Positions 55,992 through 64,000 of a DNA stretch of 64,000 bases are shown here, one piece after another. The translations under genes were made by a program, and so were the position numbers. This DNA comes from Myxococcus fulvus (lineage in GTDB: Bacteria > Myxococcota > Myxococcia > Myxococcales > Myxococcaceae): the NCBI RefSeq assembly GCF_900111765.1, contig NZ_FOIB01000003.1, positions 434,001-498,000 on the forward strand, in the 5' to 3' direction. Every line of letters begins with the position of its first letter. The stretch's first letter is position 1. Under the pieces are notes generated by a model. The model was not told the DNA's origin and made no database searches. It saw only the letters and a list, made by a program, of their open reading frames with translations.

Positions 55992-57434
55992 GTGTCCGAC
56001 TCTCCTGGCTCCTCTCCACCCGGCTCGCCGCCCGCGTCCTCCCGGAGAGGCTCCCGGCTGGCGTCCATCGCGGTGGCGAGCGCGCTGTTCATGGAGTTCG
56101 TCGACTCCACCGCGCTGTCCACCGCGCTGCCGACGTTGTCCGCGGCCTTCGGCACGGACCCCATCCACCTCAAGCTGGCGCTGACGTCGTACATCCTGGC
56201 CCTGGCCGTGCTCGCGCCGGCGAGCGGCTGGGTGGCGGACCGCTTCGGGCCGCGTCGCGTCTTCATGGTCGCGATGAGCGTCTTCCTGCTGGGCTCGGTG
56301 CTGTGCGGCTTCTCGCGCACGCTGCCGCAGTTGGTCCTGTTCCGCACGCTCCAGGGGCTGGGCGGCGCGCTGATGACGCCCGTGGGGAGGCTCATCGTGG
56401 TGGGCTCGGCGCCGCGCGAGAAGCTGGTGTCCGCGCTGAGCTGGTTCACCATGCCCGCGCTGGTGGGGCCGCTCATCGGTCCACCCATCGCCGGGCTCAT
56501 CCTGGGTGTGGCGGACTGGCCGTGGATCTTCTTCGTCAACGTGCCGGTGGGCCTGTTGGGCATGCTCGCGGTGGCGCGCTTCGTGCCGGAGCTTCCGCAG
56601 CCGCACCCGGGGCCCTTCGACTGGAAGGGCTATGCCATCGCCGCCGTGGCGATCACCTTGACGATTGTCGCGGTGGAGACCTTGGGCGTGGGGCTGGTGC
56701 CTCCGGAGACGCAGCTGGGCATGGCGCTGGTGGCGGTGGGCGCGGGAGTGCTCTACGTGCGCCACGCGCTGCAACGCCATCGGCCGGTGCTGGACGTGCG
56801 GCTGGTCAAGGTGGCCACGTTCCGCGCCAGCATCGCGGGCGGAGGGCTGGTGCGCATGGGCCTGGGCGCGACGCCGTTCCTGCTGCCGCTGCTCTTGCAG
56901 GTGGGCCTGGGGTGGGGCCCCTTCGAGGCGGGCATGATGACCATCGGCACGGGCTTCGGGGCCATGTCCTGCAAGCCGCTGGCGCCGTGGGTCATCAAGC
57001 GCCTGGGCTTCCGCGCCACGCTGACGGGCTCCAACCTGGCCGCCGCGGTGCTGACGGCCGTCCCCGCGTTCTTCCGCGTGGGCACGCCCATCCCGGTCAT
57101 CGTCGTCACGCTGTTCGTCAGCGGCTTCGTGCGCTCGCTCCAGTTCACCGCCATCAACGCCGTGGCCTACGCGGACATCCCCCCGGAGAAGATGAGCCAG
57201 GCGTCGACCATGGCGGTGGTGACGCAGCAGATGGCGTTGAGCGTGGGCATCAGCTTCGGCGCGCTCATGCTGCACCTGGCGCGCGGGGCGGGAGAGCTGC
57301 CCCTGACGCCGGACCGCTTCCTGATGCCCTTCATCGCCATTGGCGTGGTGTCCTCGCTGGCGGGGTTCTTGTTCCGCCGGCTGCCCGAGGACGCGGGCTC
57401 GCGCATCGGTGGGCGCGCGGCCCGGGCCTCGTGA
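55992..57434 (+). CDS. MFS multidrug transporter (EmrB/QacA, DHA2 type)
   Basis: A 480-residue transporter with about 14 membrane helices. ADRFGPRRVF is the A-type motif between helices 2 and 3, followed by LQGLGGALMTPVGRL. It probably exports drugs or a self-made product by proton exchange. Several GTG starts are possible (55944, 55956, 55992); 55992 is chosen because AAGAGAG precedes it and the upstream part is not conserved. Ends inside a hairpin with a convergent gene. Confidence 0.88.
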   Translation: MSDSPGSSPPGSPPASSRRGSRLASIAVASALFMEFVDSTALSTALPTLSAAFGTDPIHLKLALTSYILALAVLAPASGWVADRFGPRRVFMVAMSVFLLGSVLCGFSRTLPQLVLFRTLQGLGGALMTPVGRLIVVGSAPREKLVSALSWFTMPALVGPLIGPPIAGLILGVADWPWIFFVNVPVGLLGMLAVARFVPELPQPHPGPFDWKGYAIAAVAITLTIVAVETLGVGLVPPETQLGMALVAVGAGVLYVRHALQRHRPVLDVRLVKVATFRASIAGGGLVRMGLGATPFLLPLLLQVGLGWGPFEAGMMTIGTGFGAMSCKPLAPWVIKRLGFRATLTGSNLAAAVLTAVPAFFRVGTPIPVIVVTLFVSGFVRSLQFTAINAVAYADIPPEKMSQASTMAVVTQQMALSVGISFGALMLHLARGAGELPLTPDRFLMPFIAIGVVSSLAGFLFRRLPEDAGSRIGGRAARAS

Positions 57435-57449
57435 GGCACCCGGGCCGCG
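57416..57449. terminator. Hairpin containing the MFS stop
   Basis: CGCGGCCCGGG and CCCGGGCCGCG form a perfect 11-bp stem; the loop CCTCGTGAGGCA contains the TGA of the MFS gene (57432-57434). Confidence 0.6.
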
Positions 57450-57463
57450 AGGGACGACGGTGA

Positions 57464-58663
57464 CTACAGGCCGTCGTGGTAGCAGAAGCCCATGGTGCGG
57501 TCGAAGCCGCCGGGCGGACGGGAGTAGCTGAAGTAGCCCAGCTCCTCACCCGGGCCGCAGTTCGTGCGGGCCCGCTCGTAGCGCAGGCAGGTGGCGGTGC
57601 CCGTGCGGCCCAGGTCCAGGCACGCGCCGCGCGCGCCCTCGCTGCCGCAGAACTCGGCGAACGTCACGCCCGGGGTGCAGGTGGAGCCAATCGGCGCGGT
57701 GTCGAACCGGAAGCCGAAGGACTGCAGCACGGTCTGCGTGGTGCACAGGCCGTAGACACCGCACATCATGCCCTCGGGACAGCCGGGGTCGGCGGCCAGG
57801 AAGTCACACGTCTGGGTGCACTGCGCGTTCTCCGAGAGCAGGTCCGTGCAGGTGTAGCCCTGCTCGCAGTCCGTCGACGCCAGCTCGTACTCGCTCCCGG
57901 CCGGCGTGGTGGTGCACGCCTCTCCCTGCGTCTTGGTCCCCAGCGAGCGCTCCAGCGTGCCGTCCGAGGCCGCGTAGTTGGTGGGCACGCACGTGGTGTC
58001 CGGCAGGTTCGCCGTCAGCGAGCCCTGGCGCGGGTCACATCCGCCCTGGCGCACGGTGTTCCACGTCGCGAAGCGGATCCACTTGCACTCGCCACCCGGC
58101 ACCAGCGCGCTGCCCCAGAAGGGCGCGTTGAGGGGCGGGGCGTCCACGGCCTCGCGCAGCACCACGTTGGCCAGCGCGCCGATGGTCTGGTCGGGGGACA
58201 CCTTCAGCGCCAGCAGCAGCGTGCCGGACTCGGCCACCAGGTCCTTCTGCGTGGCCGCGCCCTCGTCCTTGGTCCCGAAGACGCACTGGTCGCAGGCGAA
58301 GGTGTTGCCGCCCGCGGTGGCCAGGTTGTAGAGGCCCGGCGTCGTGTCCACGTCCAGCCGGATGAACGCCGCGTCCCGCGCGGCCGGGTCTCCGAAGCTG
58401 CCGAAGTCGCCGCGCAACGTGGGCTGGTTGCTGTACCTGACGGGCGTCAGCTCGATGCCGTTGGCCAGCTCCCCGAGGGTGATCTCCTCACAGCCCGGAG
58501 GCGCCGTCAGCAGCCTGGCCTGCTCCTCGAGGGAGCCCACCTCCTGGTGGTTCGTCGCGGGCTCCTTCGTCGTCGTGGGCTCACAGCCCACCAGGCCCGC
58601 CAGCAACACCGCACCCCAACGCAAACCCTTCACCGTCGAAACAGCTCTGACGTAGGACGCCAT
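57464..58663 (-). CDS. Cys-rich secreted lipoprotein, unknown function
   Basis: A 399-residue protein with a lipobox (LAGLVGC) and about 22 Cys in the mature part, clustered in CDQCVFG, CEQGYTC and CDFLAADPGC-type units. That spacing suggests disulphide-bonded repeats. I recognise no family. The start ATG 58663 has GGGAGA 5 bases ahead. It converges on the MFS gene. Confidence 0.65.
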   Translation of the reverse strand: MASYVRAVSTVKGLRWGAVLLAGLVGCEPTTTKEPATNHQEVGSLEEQARLLTAPPGCEEITLGELANGIELTPVRYSNQPTLRGDFGSFGDPAARDAAFIRLDVDTTPGLYNLATAGGNTFACDQCVFGTKDEGAATQKDLVAESGTLLLALKVSPDQTIGALANVVLREAVDAPPLNAPFWGSALVPGGECKWIRFATWNTVRQGGCDPRQGSLTANLPDTTCVPTNYAASDGTLERSLGTKTQGEACTTTPAGSEYELASTDCEQGYTCTDLLSENAQCTQTCDFLAADPGCPEGMMCGVYGLCTTQTVLQSFGFRFDTAPIGSTCTPGVTFAEFCGSEGARGACLDLGRTGTATCLRYERARTNCGPGEELGYFSYSRPPGGFDRTMGFCYHDGL

Positions 58664-58865
58664 GTGTCTCCCTTTCGCTCGAATGCTGACTGGAATGACA
58701 TGGGCGCCGGCGTGCCGGCCTCCCATGCATTGGATTGAACGAGCGGGGGCCGGAATTGTCGCGGGGTTTTATCCGGACTGGCTATTTTGTCTGGATTTTA
58801 CGATTGGGCGCGACTGGGCGTGTGATTGATGTCACTCGCGGCGTGGCCCACCTCGTGGATGGGGA

Positions 58866-58908
58866 GGCGTGGCGGCTCCTTCCGTCGAGGGGAAGGGGCC
58901 GCCATGCC
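58866..58908. terminator. Long hairpin after the secreted paralogue
   Basis: GGCGTGGCGGCTCCTTCC and GGAAGGGGCCGCCATGCC pair over 18 positions with two wobbles around a 7-base loop, 8 bases past the stop of the minus-strand gene at 58916. The rest of the 252-base gap to 58664 is AT-rich near 58740-58800 and probably carries the promoter of the Cys-rich gene. Confidence 0.6.
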
Positions 58909-58915
58909 ACAAATC

Positions 58916-59695
58916 TCAGGGCTGGTAGTAATTGACGCGGAAGCCGCCGACCCAGGTGAACTCGTTCGGATCCCTGGCCGCGAAGCCAATCACATACCGC
59001 TCACCGGCCAGGATGGTGTGCGCCGGCTGGGTCGCGGGGAAGATGGGGAAGTTGACGTAGCCGGCGTTGAAGGCCATGCCCGAGGACTGCCACGTCCCGC
59101 CGAAGCTGCTGATGTACGTGGGCGCGAAGCCCGCGTCCTGCGTGCGCCAGATGGCCGCCTCGAAGTAGCCCTGGGTGGAGTAGTCCATGCCGTAGGCGAT
59201 GACCTCCTGGAGTTGCGTGCCCGCGGGCAGGTTCAGCGCGCAGATGTACGTGCGGCGCGCGGTGACGCCGCGCACCTGACAGGGGACTTCCTGGTCTCCA
59301 TCCACGCGGACCGTGGCGCCGCTGAGGCACGGCATCGTGTCACCCGACGGGAGGTTGCCCTGGACCGTACAGGTGATGGCGGGGATGGAGATGGAGTAGT
59401 TGCCGGCGAGCAGCGTCGACGCGCCCGTCCGGGCCGTGGAGGCGGGGTTCGACTGGCAGCGGACGGCGCCGTCCGGATCGACGGTGCCGACGGACTCGGC
59501 GCCGCAGAGCTGGGCGACCTTCGCGAACCGAGCTCCCGTCACGGTGGGCTCCGCGTGGGGCGAGGCCTTCTCCGAGACGACCACGGCGGGCTTGGAGGAC
59601 TTCGAGGGCTCGGGAGTGACCTTCTCCTCCGCGACGGCCGTGGACAGCGTGGCGACGGTGGTCAGCGCGGCGAGGGTCGGAAGACGACGAAGCAT
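58916..59695 (-). CDS. Secreted protein, tandem paralogue A
   Basis: A 259-residue exported protein with signal peptide (MLRRLPTLAALTTVATLSTAVA) and a beta-rich mature part with six Cys. It is similar along most of its length to the next gene upstream (59844-60632): both have VRCQS or IRCQS, LLAGxYxxSIPAIxC, LQEVIAYGxDYST, FEAAIW and SSFGGTWQSSG. Not a family I can name. AAGGA precedes the ATG. The two genes are 148 bases apart. Confidence 0.7.
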   Translation of the reverse strand: MLRRLPTLAALTTVATLSTAVAEEKVTPEPSKSSKPAVVVSEKASPHAEPTVTGARFAKVAQLCGAESVGTVDPDGAVRCQSNPASTARTGASTLLAGNYSISIPAITCTVQGNLPSGDTMPCLSGATVRVDGDQEVPCQVRGVTARRTYICALNLPAGTQLQEVIAYGMDYSTQGYFEAAIWRTQDAGFAPTYISSFGGTWQSSGMAFNAGYVNFPIFPATQPAHTILAGERYVIGFAARDPNEFTWVGGFRVNYYQP

Positions 59696-59843
59696 GGTGG
59701 GTCCTTGGATGTGGAGCGCGCGGGAGGCGTGCCCCGCGCGTCCATACCTCACCTGCTTCGAACTCAAGTCAGCCTTGTTTTGCGTGCAAGACCTGGGTCT
59801 GGCCCACCTCGGGGCGGGAGTGTGTCACCCCAGGCCGCGCGGC

Positions 59844-60632
59844 TCACGGCAGGAAGTAGCGGGCGCGGAAGCCGTAGAAACTGATGCCCGAGTTGGGGTC
59901 GCGCGTGCCGAAGCCAATCGTATACCGGTTACCCACCGTCACCGTGTGGGGCGGCTGGGACGCGGAGAAGATGGGGAAGCTGGTGAAGCCGCCGTTGAAC
60001 GCCACGCCCGAGGACTGCCAGGTGCCTCCGAAGCTGCTGAAGTAGGTGGGCCCGAACGTCGTATCCCCCGTGCTCCAGATGGCCGCCTCGAAGTATCCGG
60101 CGGTGGAGTAATCCAGGCCGTAAGCGATGACCTCCTGGATCTGCGCGCCGTTCGGGAGGTCCAGACCGCAGACGAAGGTGTTACGGGTGGCGTTGGCGTT
60201 CACGGTGCAGGGGAAGAGGTTGTCCCCATCGGTCCGGAGCGTACCGCCGCCACTGCATTGGCCCGCCGTCGCCGCGGCCGCGGCCCCCTGCGGCGTGCAG
60301 GCGATGGCGGGGATGGAGACGTAGTACGTCCCGGCCAGCAGCTCCCGCGGGGCGGTCTGCGCGAGGGTGGCTGGCTTGGACTGGCAGCGGATGGCCCCGT
60401 CCGGCGTGATGCTGCCAATGGCGTCCGCGCCGCACGTCCGCGCCACGGACTCCATCCTCGCGTCCGAGTACGTGGGCGCCGAGTGGGGCGTCGCCTTCTC
60501 GGTGACGACCACGCCGGGGGCCGTGGCCTGCGGGGCGACGGGCTGGCCACGCTCCTCGGCGGCGGCGGTGGACAGCGTGGCGAAGGCGGTGAGCGCGGTC
60601 AGGGTGTGCAGGGTCGACAGGTGACGGGGCAT
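59844..60632 (-). CDS. Secreted protein, tandem paralogue B
   Basis: A 262-residue exported protein (signal peptide ends near TAAA) that is a clear copy of the gene at 58916-59695. It shares the same Cys and aromatic pattern, with most changes in the middle 25 residues and the C-terminus (FRARYFLP versus FRVNYYQP). The 111 bases upstream are AT-rich and should hold the promoter. The duplication and the secretion signal suggest surface or prey-contact proteins under diversification. Confidence 0.7.
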   Translation of the reverse strand: MPRHLSTLHTLTALTAFATLSTAAAEERGQPVAPQATAPGVVVTEKATPHSAPTYSDARMESVARTCGADAIGSITPDGAIRCQSKPATLAQTAPRELLAGTYYVSIPAIACTPQGAAAAATAGQCSGGGTLRTDGDNLFPCTVNANATRNTFVCGLDLPNGAQIQEVIAYGLDYSTAGYFEAAIWSTGDTTFGPTYFSSFGGTWQSSGVAFNGGFTSFPIFSASQPPHTVTVGNRYTIGFGTRDPNSGISFYGFRARYFLP

Positions 60633-60743
60633 GGCGATGTCCTCGGGTTCGGAGCGCGAGCGTGGGTGCTCGCTCCCGAATGTCGATGGGACAACACATG
60701 CGTGATTTACTTCAATTGCAGCTTAGTCTCGTTGTTGTGAATC

Positions 60744-61514
60744 CTACGTTTCCCGTCGCACCTCGAGGATGATGCCCTCGGACTCGGGCGTGCCGAGCGA
60801 GACGAGCTGCTCCAGCTCTCCTCGGACCAGGAAGTTCGCCTGGGCGCGGAAGTAGGCCGTGCCATCCTCCAACTCCAGGCTTTGATGGACATCCACCAGG
60901 GCGGCCTGGGGTTGGAGCAATCGCAGACGCACGCCGGACGTCTCTGGTTCCGTGTTCGCATCCTCCATGTTCCCCATGTCTGCGGATGCTGCCAGGGCTG
61001 CGGCGAGTGCGCGGGACATCAGCGGCGTCGCATCGCCGACGTCAGTCTTCACCCATACGCGAATGGTCAGGCGTACCTCACATCGACGACGCTCCAGGAA
61101 GCCTGCGGCGCGCGAACCTCGCAGGTAGGCCACCACGGCCTCGCTCGCAGTCGCGGGCGCGCGGTAAAGGCGCAGCGTAGACTCCTCCACCAGGTAGTCG
61201 TCTCCCCGTCGCAGCGGACGCCCCGGCGGTGACTCCACCTCCACCACCTGGCCTATTGTGTTCGCTGGCAAGGCGAAGTCTTTGCGTGTGCCATCGCCAG
61301 CCCAGCGGACCACCTGCGAGAAGTAGGACGGCTGGCGGAGTGCGGTGAGGTCATCGCCCTCGGGCAACGCGAGCCGCATCCGCGTGGCGAAGACCTCGAC
61401 GCCTGCGTCGATTTCGGGGGAGGGGCCTCGTGAGGGGCCGGCTGACACCTCCACCGATTCGGGCATCGCGGCGCGCAGCGCATCGTGGAAGTAGGACTCG
61501 ATGGCGAGGAGCAT
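60744..61514 (-). CDS. Protein of unknown function, possible tail-sheath or terminator-like component
   Basis: A 256-residue cytosolic protein. The start MLLAIESYFHDALRAAM and the later strand-rich part have the look of tail-terminator proteins of phage and contractile systems, but I cannot place it in a family. The gene after it upstream (61529-63232) ends 14 bases away, and both are on the same strand as the S74 gene, so the set reads as one unit. Confidence 0.5.
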   Translation of the reverse strand: MLLAIESYFHDALRAAMPESVEVSAGPSRGPSPEIDAGVEVFATRMRLALPEGDDLTALRQPSYFSQVVRWAGDGTRKDFALPANTIGQVVEVESPPGRPLRRGDDYLVEESTLRLYRAPATASEAVVAYLRGSRAAGFLERRRCEVRLTIRVWVKTDVGDATPLMSRALAAALAASADMGNMEDANTEPETSGVRLRLLQPQAALVDVHQSLELEDGTAYFRAQANFLVRGELEQLVSLGTPESEGIILEVRRET

Positions 61515-61528
61515 GGGATGGGGGCTCG

Positions 61529-63232
61529 CTATCTCGGAAAGAGCGCATACGTCTCCTGCCGGGGGATGACGACCTGGAGTCCGGAGAGGGTGACCTCGCC
61601 GGCCACACGGGATTGGACGATGAGCTCGAGCGGCGGTGGTTCGCCCGTTCCACCTGGAGGCGTGAGCACCGCCAGCGCCTGGGCATCCAGGTGGACGACG
61701 CCGTCACCGTCCGGTGTCACATCGAGCACCTTCTCGCCCCAGCGCAGCTGGAGCCGGGGCGGTGGCGGCGGCACCGGCGCGACGGGGCGGAGTCGGGGAC
61801 GGGCGCAGGCCCAGAGCGGCGCGGCTCCCGGGGCCTCTCCGGGCAGCTCGCTGTCGCGCGGCAGCCAGGGGCCGGTCGGCTCGGTGCGATGGAGCGTGGT
61901 GTCCGGTGCCACCGCTCCCGGCTTGGGTGTGCCCGACGCGGGCTCGATGAGGCTCCAGAGGACCTCGCCCTCGTCGGTGGTGACGACCACCCACCAGCGC
62001 CCCTTGTTCAGCGCGAGGGACTTGGGGAGCGTGAAGGACACCCAGCGCGCGAGCCATGGCGGCGGTCCAGACTCCTCGAGCAGCAGTGGCACGGCGCTCC
62101 CCGGGAGCGGCGCCTCGTCGGGCCGGTCGTGCACGTCCGCGTGGAGGGCCACGGTGCCCGTCACGCGGCGCGTCCCCGGGCGCAGGTGGAGGTCCACGGC
62201 CGTCAACGCGCCTGGAGCACGCGACGCACTGAAGGCCTGGGCGGCGGAGCGCCCGGAGCCGCAGCGGTGGGAGCGCGAGGGCCGCGCGGGTGGACGCGGG
62301 ACCAGGGGCAGGTGCTCCTCGCGCAAGGCGTGGCGCACGTGGAAGCGCACCTCCGACAGCGCGCGGTCCCTGGGCACGGAGACGCTCGCGATGGCGGTGC
62401 CGTCCGTGTCCAGCGTGAGCGTCCGCTGCTCGGCGCCGTCGCTGAAGCGCTGGATGTAATCGAGCGTGTCCAGCGCAAGCCGGACGCGGTCGAACATGCC
62501 CAGCCCGGAAGCGCGCAGGGACACCGTCACGCGGCCCGCCTCGAGGTCCGCGGGCCAGGCGCGTTGGAGCGCCTGGGTGAGCACGTCCTCCATCACCAGC
62601 TCCTGGCGCGCGTTCATCGGGAGCGCTTGATGGAAGAAGAGCGCACCCGAGCCCGTGCCCGCGGAGGCGGTGAGGTCCGGCGGACGCGCGGGCGCGCGCA
62701 GGGCGATGTTCGCGAGCTTCGTCGCCGACAGCGTCTTCGGCGTCCCCAGCGGAGGATGGGAGTTGTTCGCCTCCACGAACTCCACCAGCAGGCGGCTGGC
62801 GAAGATGCCCGGCAGGGGCTCCACGGCGTTGACGCCCACGGTGTCGGACGGCGTGGGCGGATACCAGGCGCCGCCCTCCGCGATGCTGAGCCGGCCCTTC
62901 TTGGCGGTCTGCGTCGGTGACGCCGGAAGGGTCAGCTCCATCGAGGACAGGGGCCGCCGCGCGCCCCAGTCCAGGCTGAGCCAGGTGATGGACTGGCTCG
63001 GGTCCACAGTGTTCTGCCCGGTGCTCGTGGCCAGCGTGGCGGTGGGAATCAGGTTCACCGTCACGTCGTCGCCCGGCGCGCGCAGGGCGAGCGACGCGCG
63101 CAGCAACACCACCCCCGCCGGTACGTCCAGCGCGACGACGAGCCCGGCCGGGTCCACCGGCACCTGCGCGGGCGTGGGAGGAGTGGCCGTTCCGGTATAG
63201 GTCAGCGTGGCGCCGACGCGCGTGTCGCTCAT
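61529..63232 (-). CDS. Large beta-rich protein of unknown function in the tail-like set
   Basis: A 567-residue protein with long runs of Val/Thr/Leu/Pro strands, a Pro-rich stretch near 470-490, and no signal peptide. Nothing in it matches a family I know with confidence. The context (coiled-coil protein and S74 tail protein ahead, small unknown protein after) suggests a structural part of a tail-like particle. ATG start at 63232. Confidence 0.5.
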   Translation of the reverse strand: MSDTRVGATLTYTGTATPPTPAQVPVDPAGLVVALDVPAGVVLLRASLALRAPGDDVTVNLIPTATLATSTGQNTVDPSQSITWLSLDWGARRPLSSMELTLPASPTQTAKKGRLSIAEGGAWYPPTPSDTVGVNAVEPLPGIFASRLLVEFVEANNSHPPLGTPKTLSATKLANIALRAPARPPDLTASAGTGSGALFFHQALPMNARQELVMEDVLTQALQRAWPADLEAGRVTVSLRASGLGMFDRVRLALDTLDYIQRFSDGAEQRTLTLDTDGTAIASVSVPRDRALSEVRFHVRHALREEHLPLVPRPPARPSRSHRCGSGRSAAQAFSASRAPGALTAVDLHLRPGTRRVTGTVALHADVHDRPDEAPLPGSAVPLLLEESGPPPWLARWVSFTLPKSLALNKGRWWVVVTTDEGEVLWSLIEPASGTPKPGAVAPDTTLHRTEPTGPWLPRDSELPGEAPGAAPLWACARPRLRPVAPVPPPPPRLQLRWGEKVLDVTPDGDGVVHLDAQALAVLTPPGGTGEPPPLELIVQSRVAGEVTLSGLQVVIPRQETYALFPR

Positions 63233-63260
63233 GGCAGGGGTCTCTGCGCCGCGGAGGTAT

Positions 63261-63470
63261 TCAGCGCGCGGCGTGCGGGAGGTTCGTCACGGTGGCGTTG
63301 TTCGCCTCGTCGGAGGGCAACAGCTCCTGGAGCACCTGCATGGCGCCTTCGATGCGCAGCATCGTCTGCACCAGCCCCGCGCGCTTCGCGTCCAGCTCCG
63401 CCAGCATCTTCTGTCCCGCCTCGTGCTCGGCCTTCAGGTCCGCGAGGCGCTTCTCGATTTGGCTCTTCAT
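63261..63470 (-). CDS. Small coiled-coil protein
   Basis: A 69-residue protein that is almost all helix with heptad spacing (MKSQIEKRLADLKAEHEAG and on to LLPSDE). Its ATG overlaps the stop of the S74 gene by ATGA, which suggests coupled translation. It may dimerise with, or cap, the tail protein. Confidence 0.6.
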   Translation of the reverse strand: MKSQIEKRLADLKAEHEAGQKMLAELDAKRAGLVQTMLRIEGAMQVLQELLPSDEANNATVTNLPHAAR

Positions 63471-64000
63471 CCGTGCTTCTCCGGGTCGTGGAGGCGCCGC
63501 TCCAGCGCCTCGATGCGGGTGTCGTAGTGCGCCTTGAGCTCCTGGAGCGCCGCGATGGCCAGCACGCTGAAGGCCTCGTACGCGAGCCCCTTGAGCGGCG
63601 TGCCGTCCTCGCGCGCGGGCGCGTCCGACACGAGCTCCGGGAACAGGGGCTCCACCTCCTGCGCGACGAGCCCCATCTGGTGATGCCCCGTGGACTTCAA
63701 ATCGAAGCTCACCGGGCGCAGCGCGAGCACGCGCGGGAGGATGCCCTGGAGCGACTCGATGTTCTCCTTGAGCTGGACGTCGGAGAACTTATGCCACTCG
63801 CCATCCTGGGGCATGTAGCGACCGTTGCCGCTGCTGTGGAACATGCGGAAGGTGCCCTGGCCCTCGTACGCGATGTCGATGTAGCGACCGGAGGTGTTCT
63901 CGCTGAGGCGGATGCCCAGGCTCGGATCTCGCTGCTGGATGTGCAACGGAGCCGAGGGGCGCGCCGCGCCGATGCCGACGTTGCCGTTGACGATGCACAG
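63467..64000 (-). CDS. Tail-fibre-like protein with S74 intramolecular chaperone domain, partial
   Basis: The gene runs off the right edge, so only about 178 C-terminal codons are visible. The start shows NVGIGAARPSAPLHI, the repeat of phage tail fibres and tail spikes. FSDVQLKENI and ALRPVSFDLK match the S74 (endosialidase-type) chaperone domain, with Ser and Lys of the self-cleaving dyad in SDVQLKEN. HQMGLVAQEVEPLFPELV follows. The end is a coiled coil (LQELKAHYDTRIEALERRL). Such domains help trimer folding and then cut themselves off. It is the first visible gene of the set on this strand. Confidence 0.8.
   Translation of the reverse strand: MCIVNGNVGIGAARPSAPLHIQQRDPSLGIRLSENTSGRYIDIAYEGQGTFRMFHSSGNGRYMPQDGEWHKFSDVQLKENIESLQGILPRVLALRPVSFDLKSTGHHQMGLVAQEVEPLFPELVSDAPAREDGTPLKGLAYEAFSVLAIAALQELKAHYDTRIEALERRLHDPEKHG

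Noticed and set aside
58740..58800. AT-rich stretch that might be foreign DNA
   Set aside because: It is short and lies where the promoter of the Cys-rich lipoprotein gene is expected.

Overview
The window comes from a high-GC (about 70 %) myxobacterium of the Myxococcaceae (Myxococcus, Corallococcus or Pyxidicoccus type). The evidence is an encapsulin and cargo pair that I recognise as almost the same as Myxococcus xanthus EncA and EncB, a secreted protease ending in a MYXO-CTERM sorting signal, many lipoproteins, and the GC-rich codon use that opens long false frames on the wrong strand. No plasmid or transposon signature was seen. The right edge carries phage-tail-like genes.

Left part (1-23.1 kb, conserved core). 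A TCA-cycle run on the + strand: mdh (cut by the window edge), sdhA, sdhB, sucC, sucD, then ndk and rlmN. The ribosome and tRNA maturation operon rpsP-khpA-rimM-trmD follows, then rplS with its own promoter and a clear terminator. Next are a degenerate SMC/YhaN-like membrane protein, a YraN nuclease and rsmI. On the minus strand lie encB-encA, a sigma-54 response regulator, an M23 peptidase and an outer-membrane barrel. murJ and a five-domain S1 RNA-binding protein close this part.

Middle part (23.1-40.5 kb). Two identical initiator tRNA-Met genes in tandem are followed by a 1690-residue M36 protease, a cation/proton antiporter carrying a ubiquitin-type zinc finger, a patatin phospholipase, an exported amidase, a DUF1330 protein, a lipoprotein metalloprotease, a 2OG-Fe(II) oxygenase, an O-methyltransferase and a type IB topoisomerase.

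Right part (40.6-64 kb, accessory). The most interesting block is 40654-49425: an NfeD/YqiJ-like membrane protein, a YqiK-type flotillin and an 1837-residue AAA+ ATPase on one strand, which look like one membrane-associated machine. After it come an expansin-like lipoprotein, a VWA lipoprotein, a VOC protein, a membrane acyltransferase, an exported pirin, an MFS exporter, a Cys-rich lipoprotein and two tandem secreted paralogues. Last is a minus-strand set of four genes (60744 to the edge) with an S74-type tail-fibre chaperone domain. Convergent gene ends in the window are repeatedly closed by GC-rich hairpins that include the stop codons.
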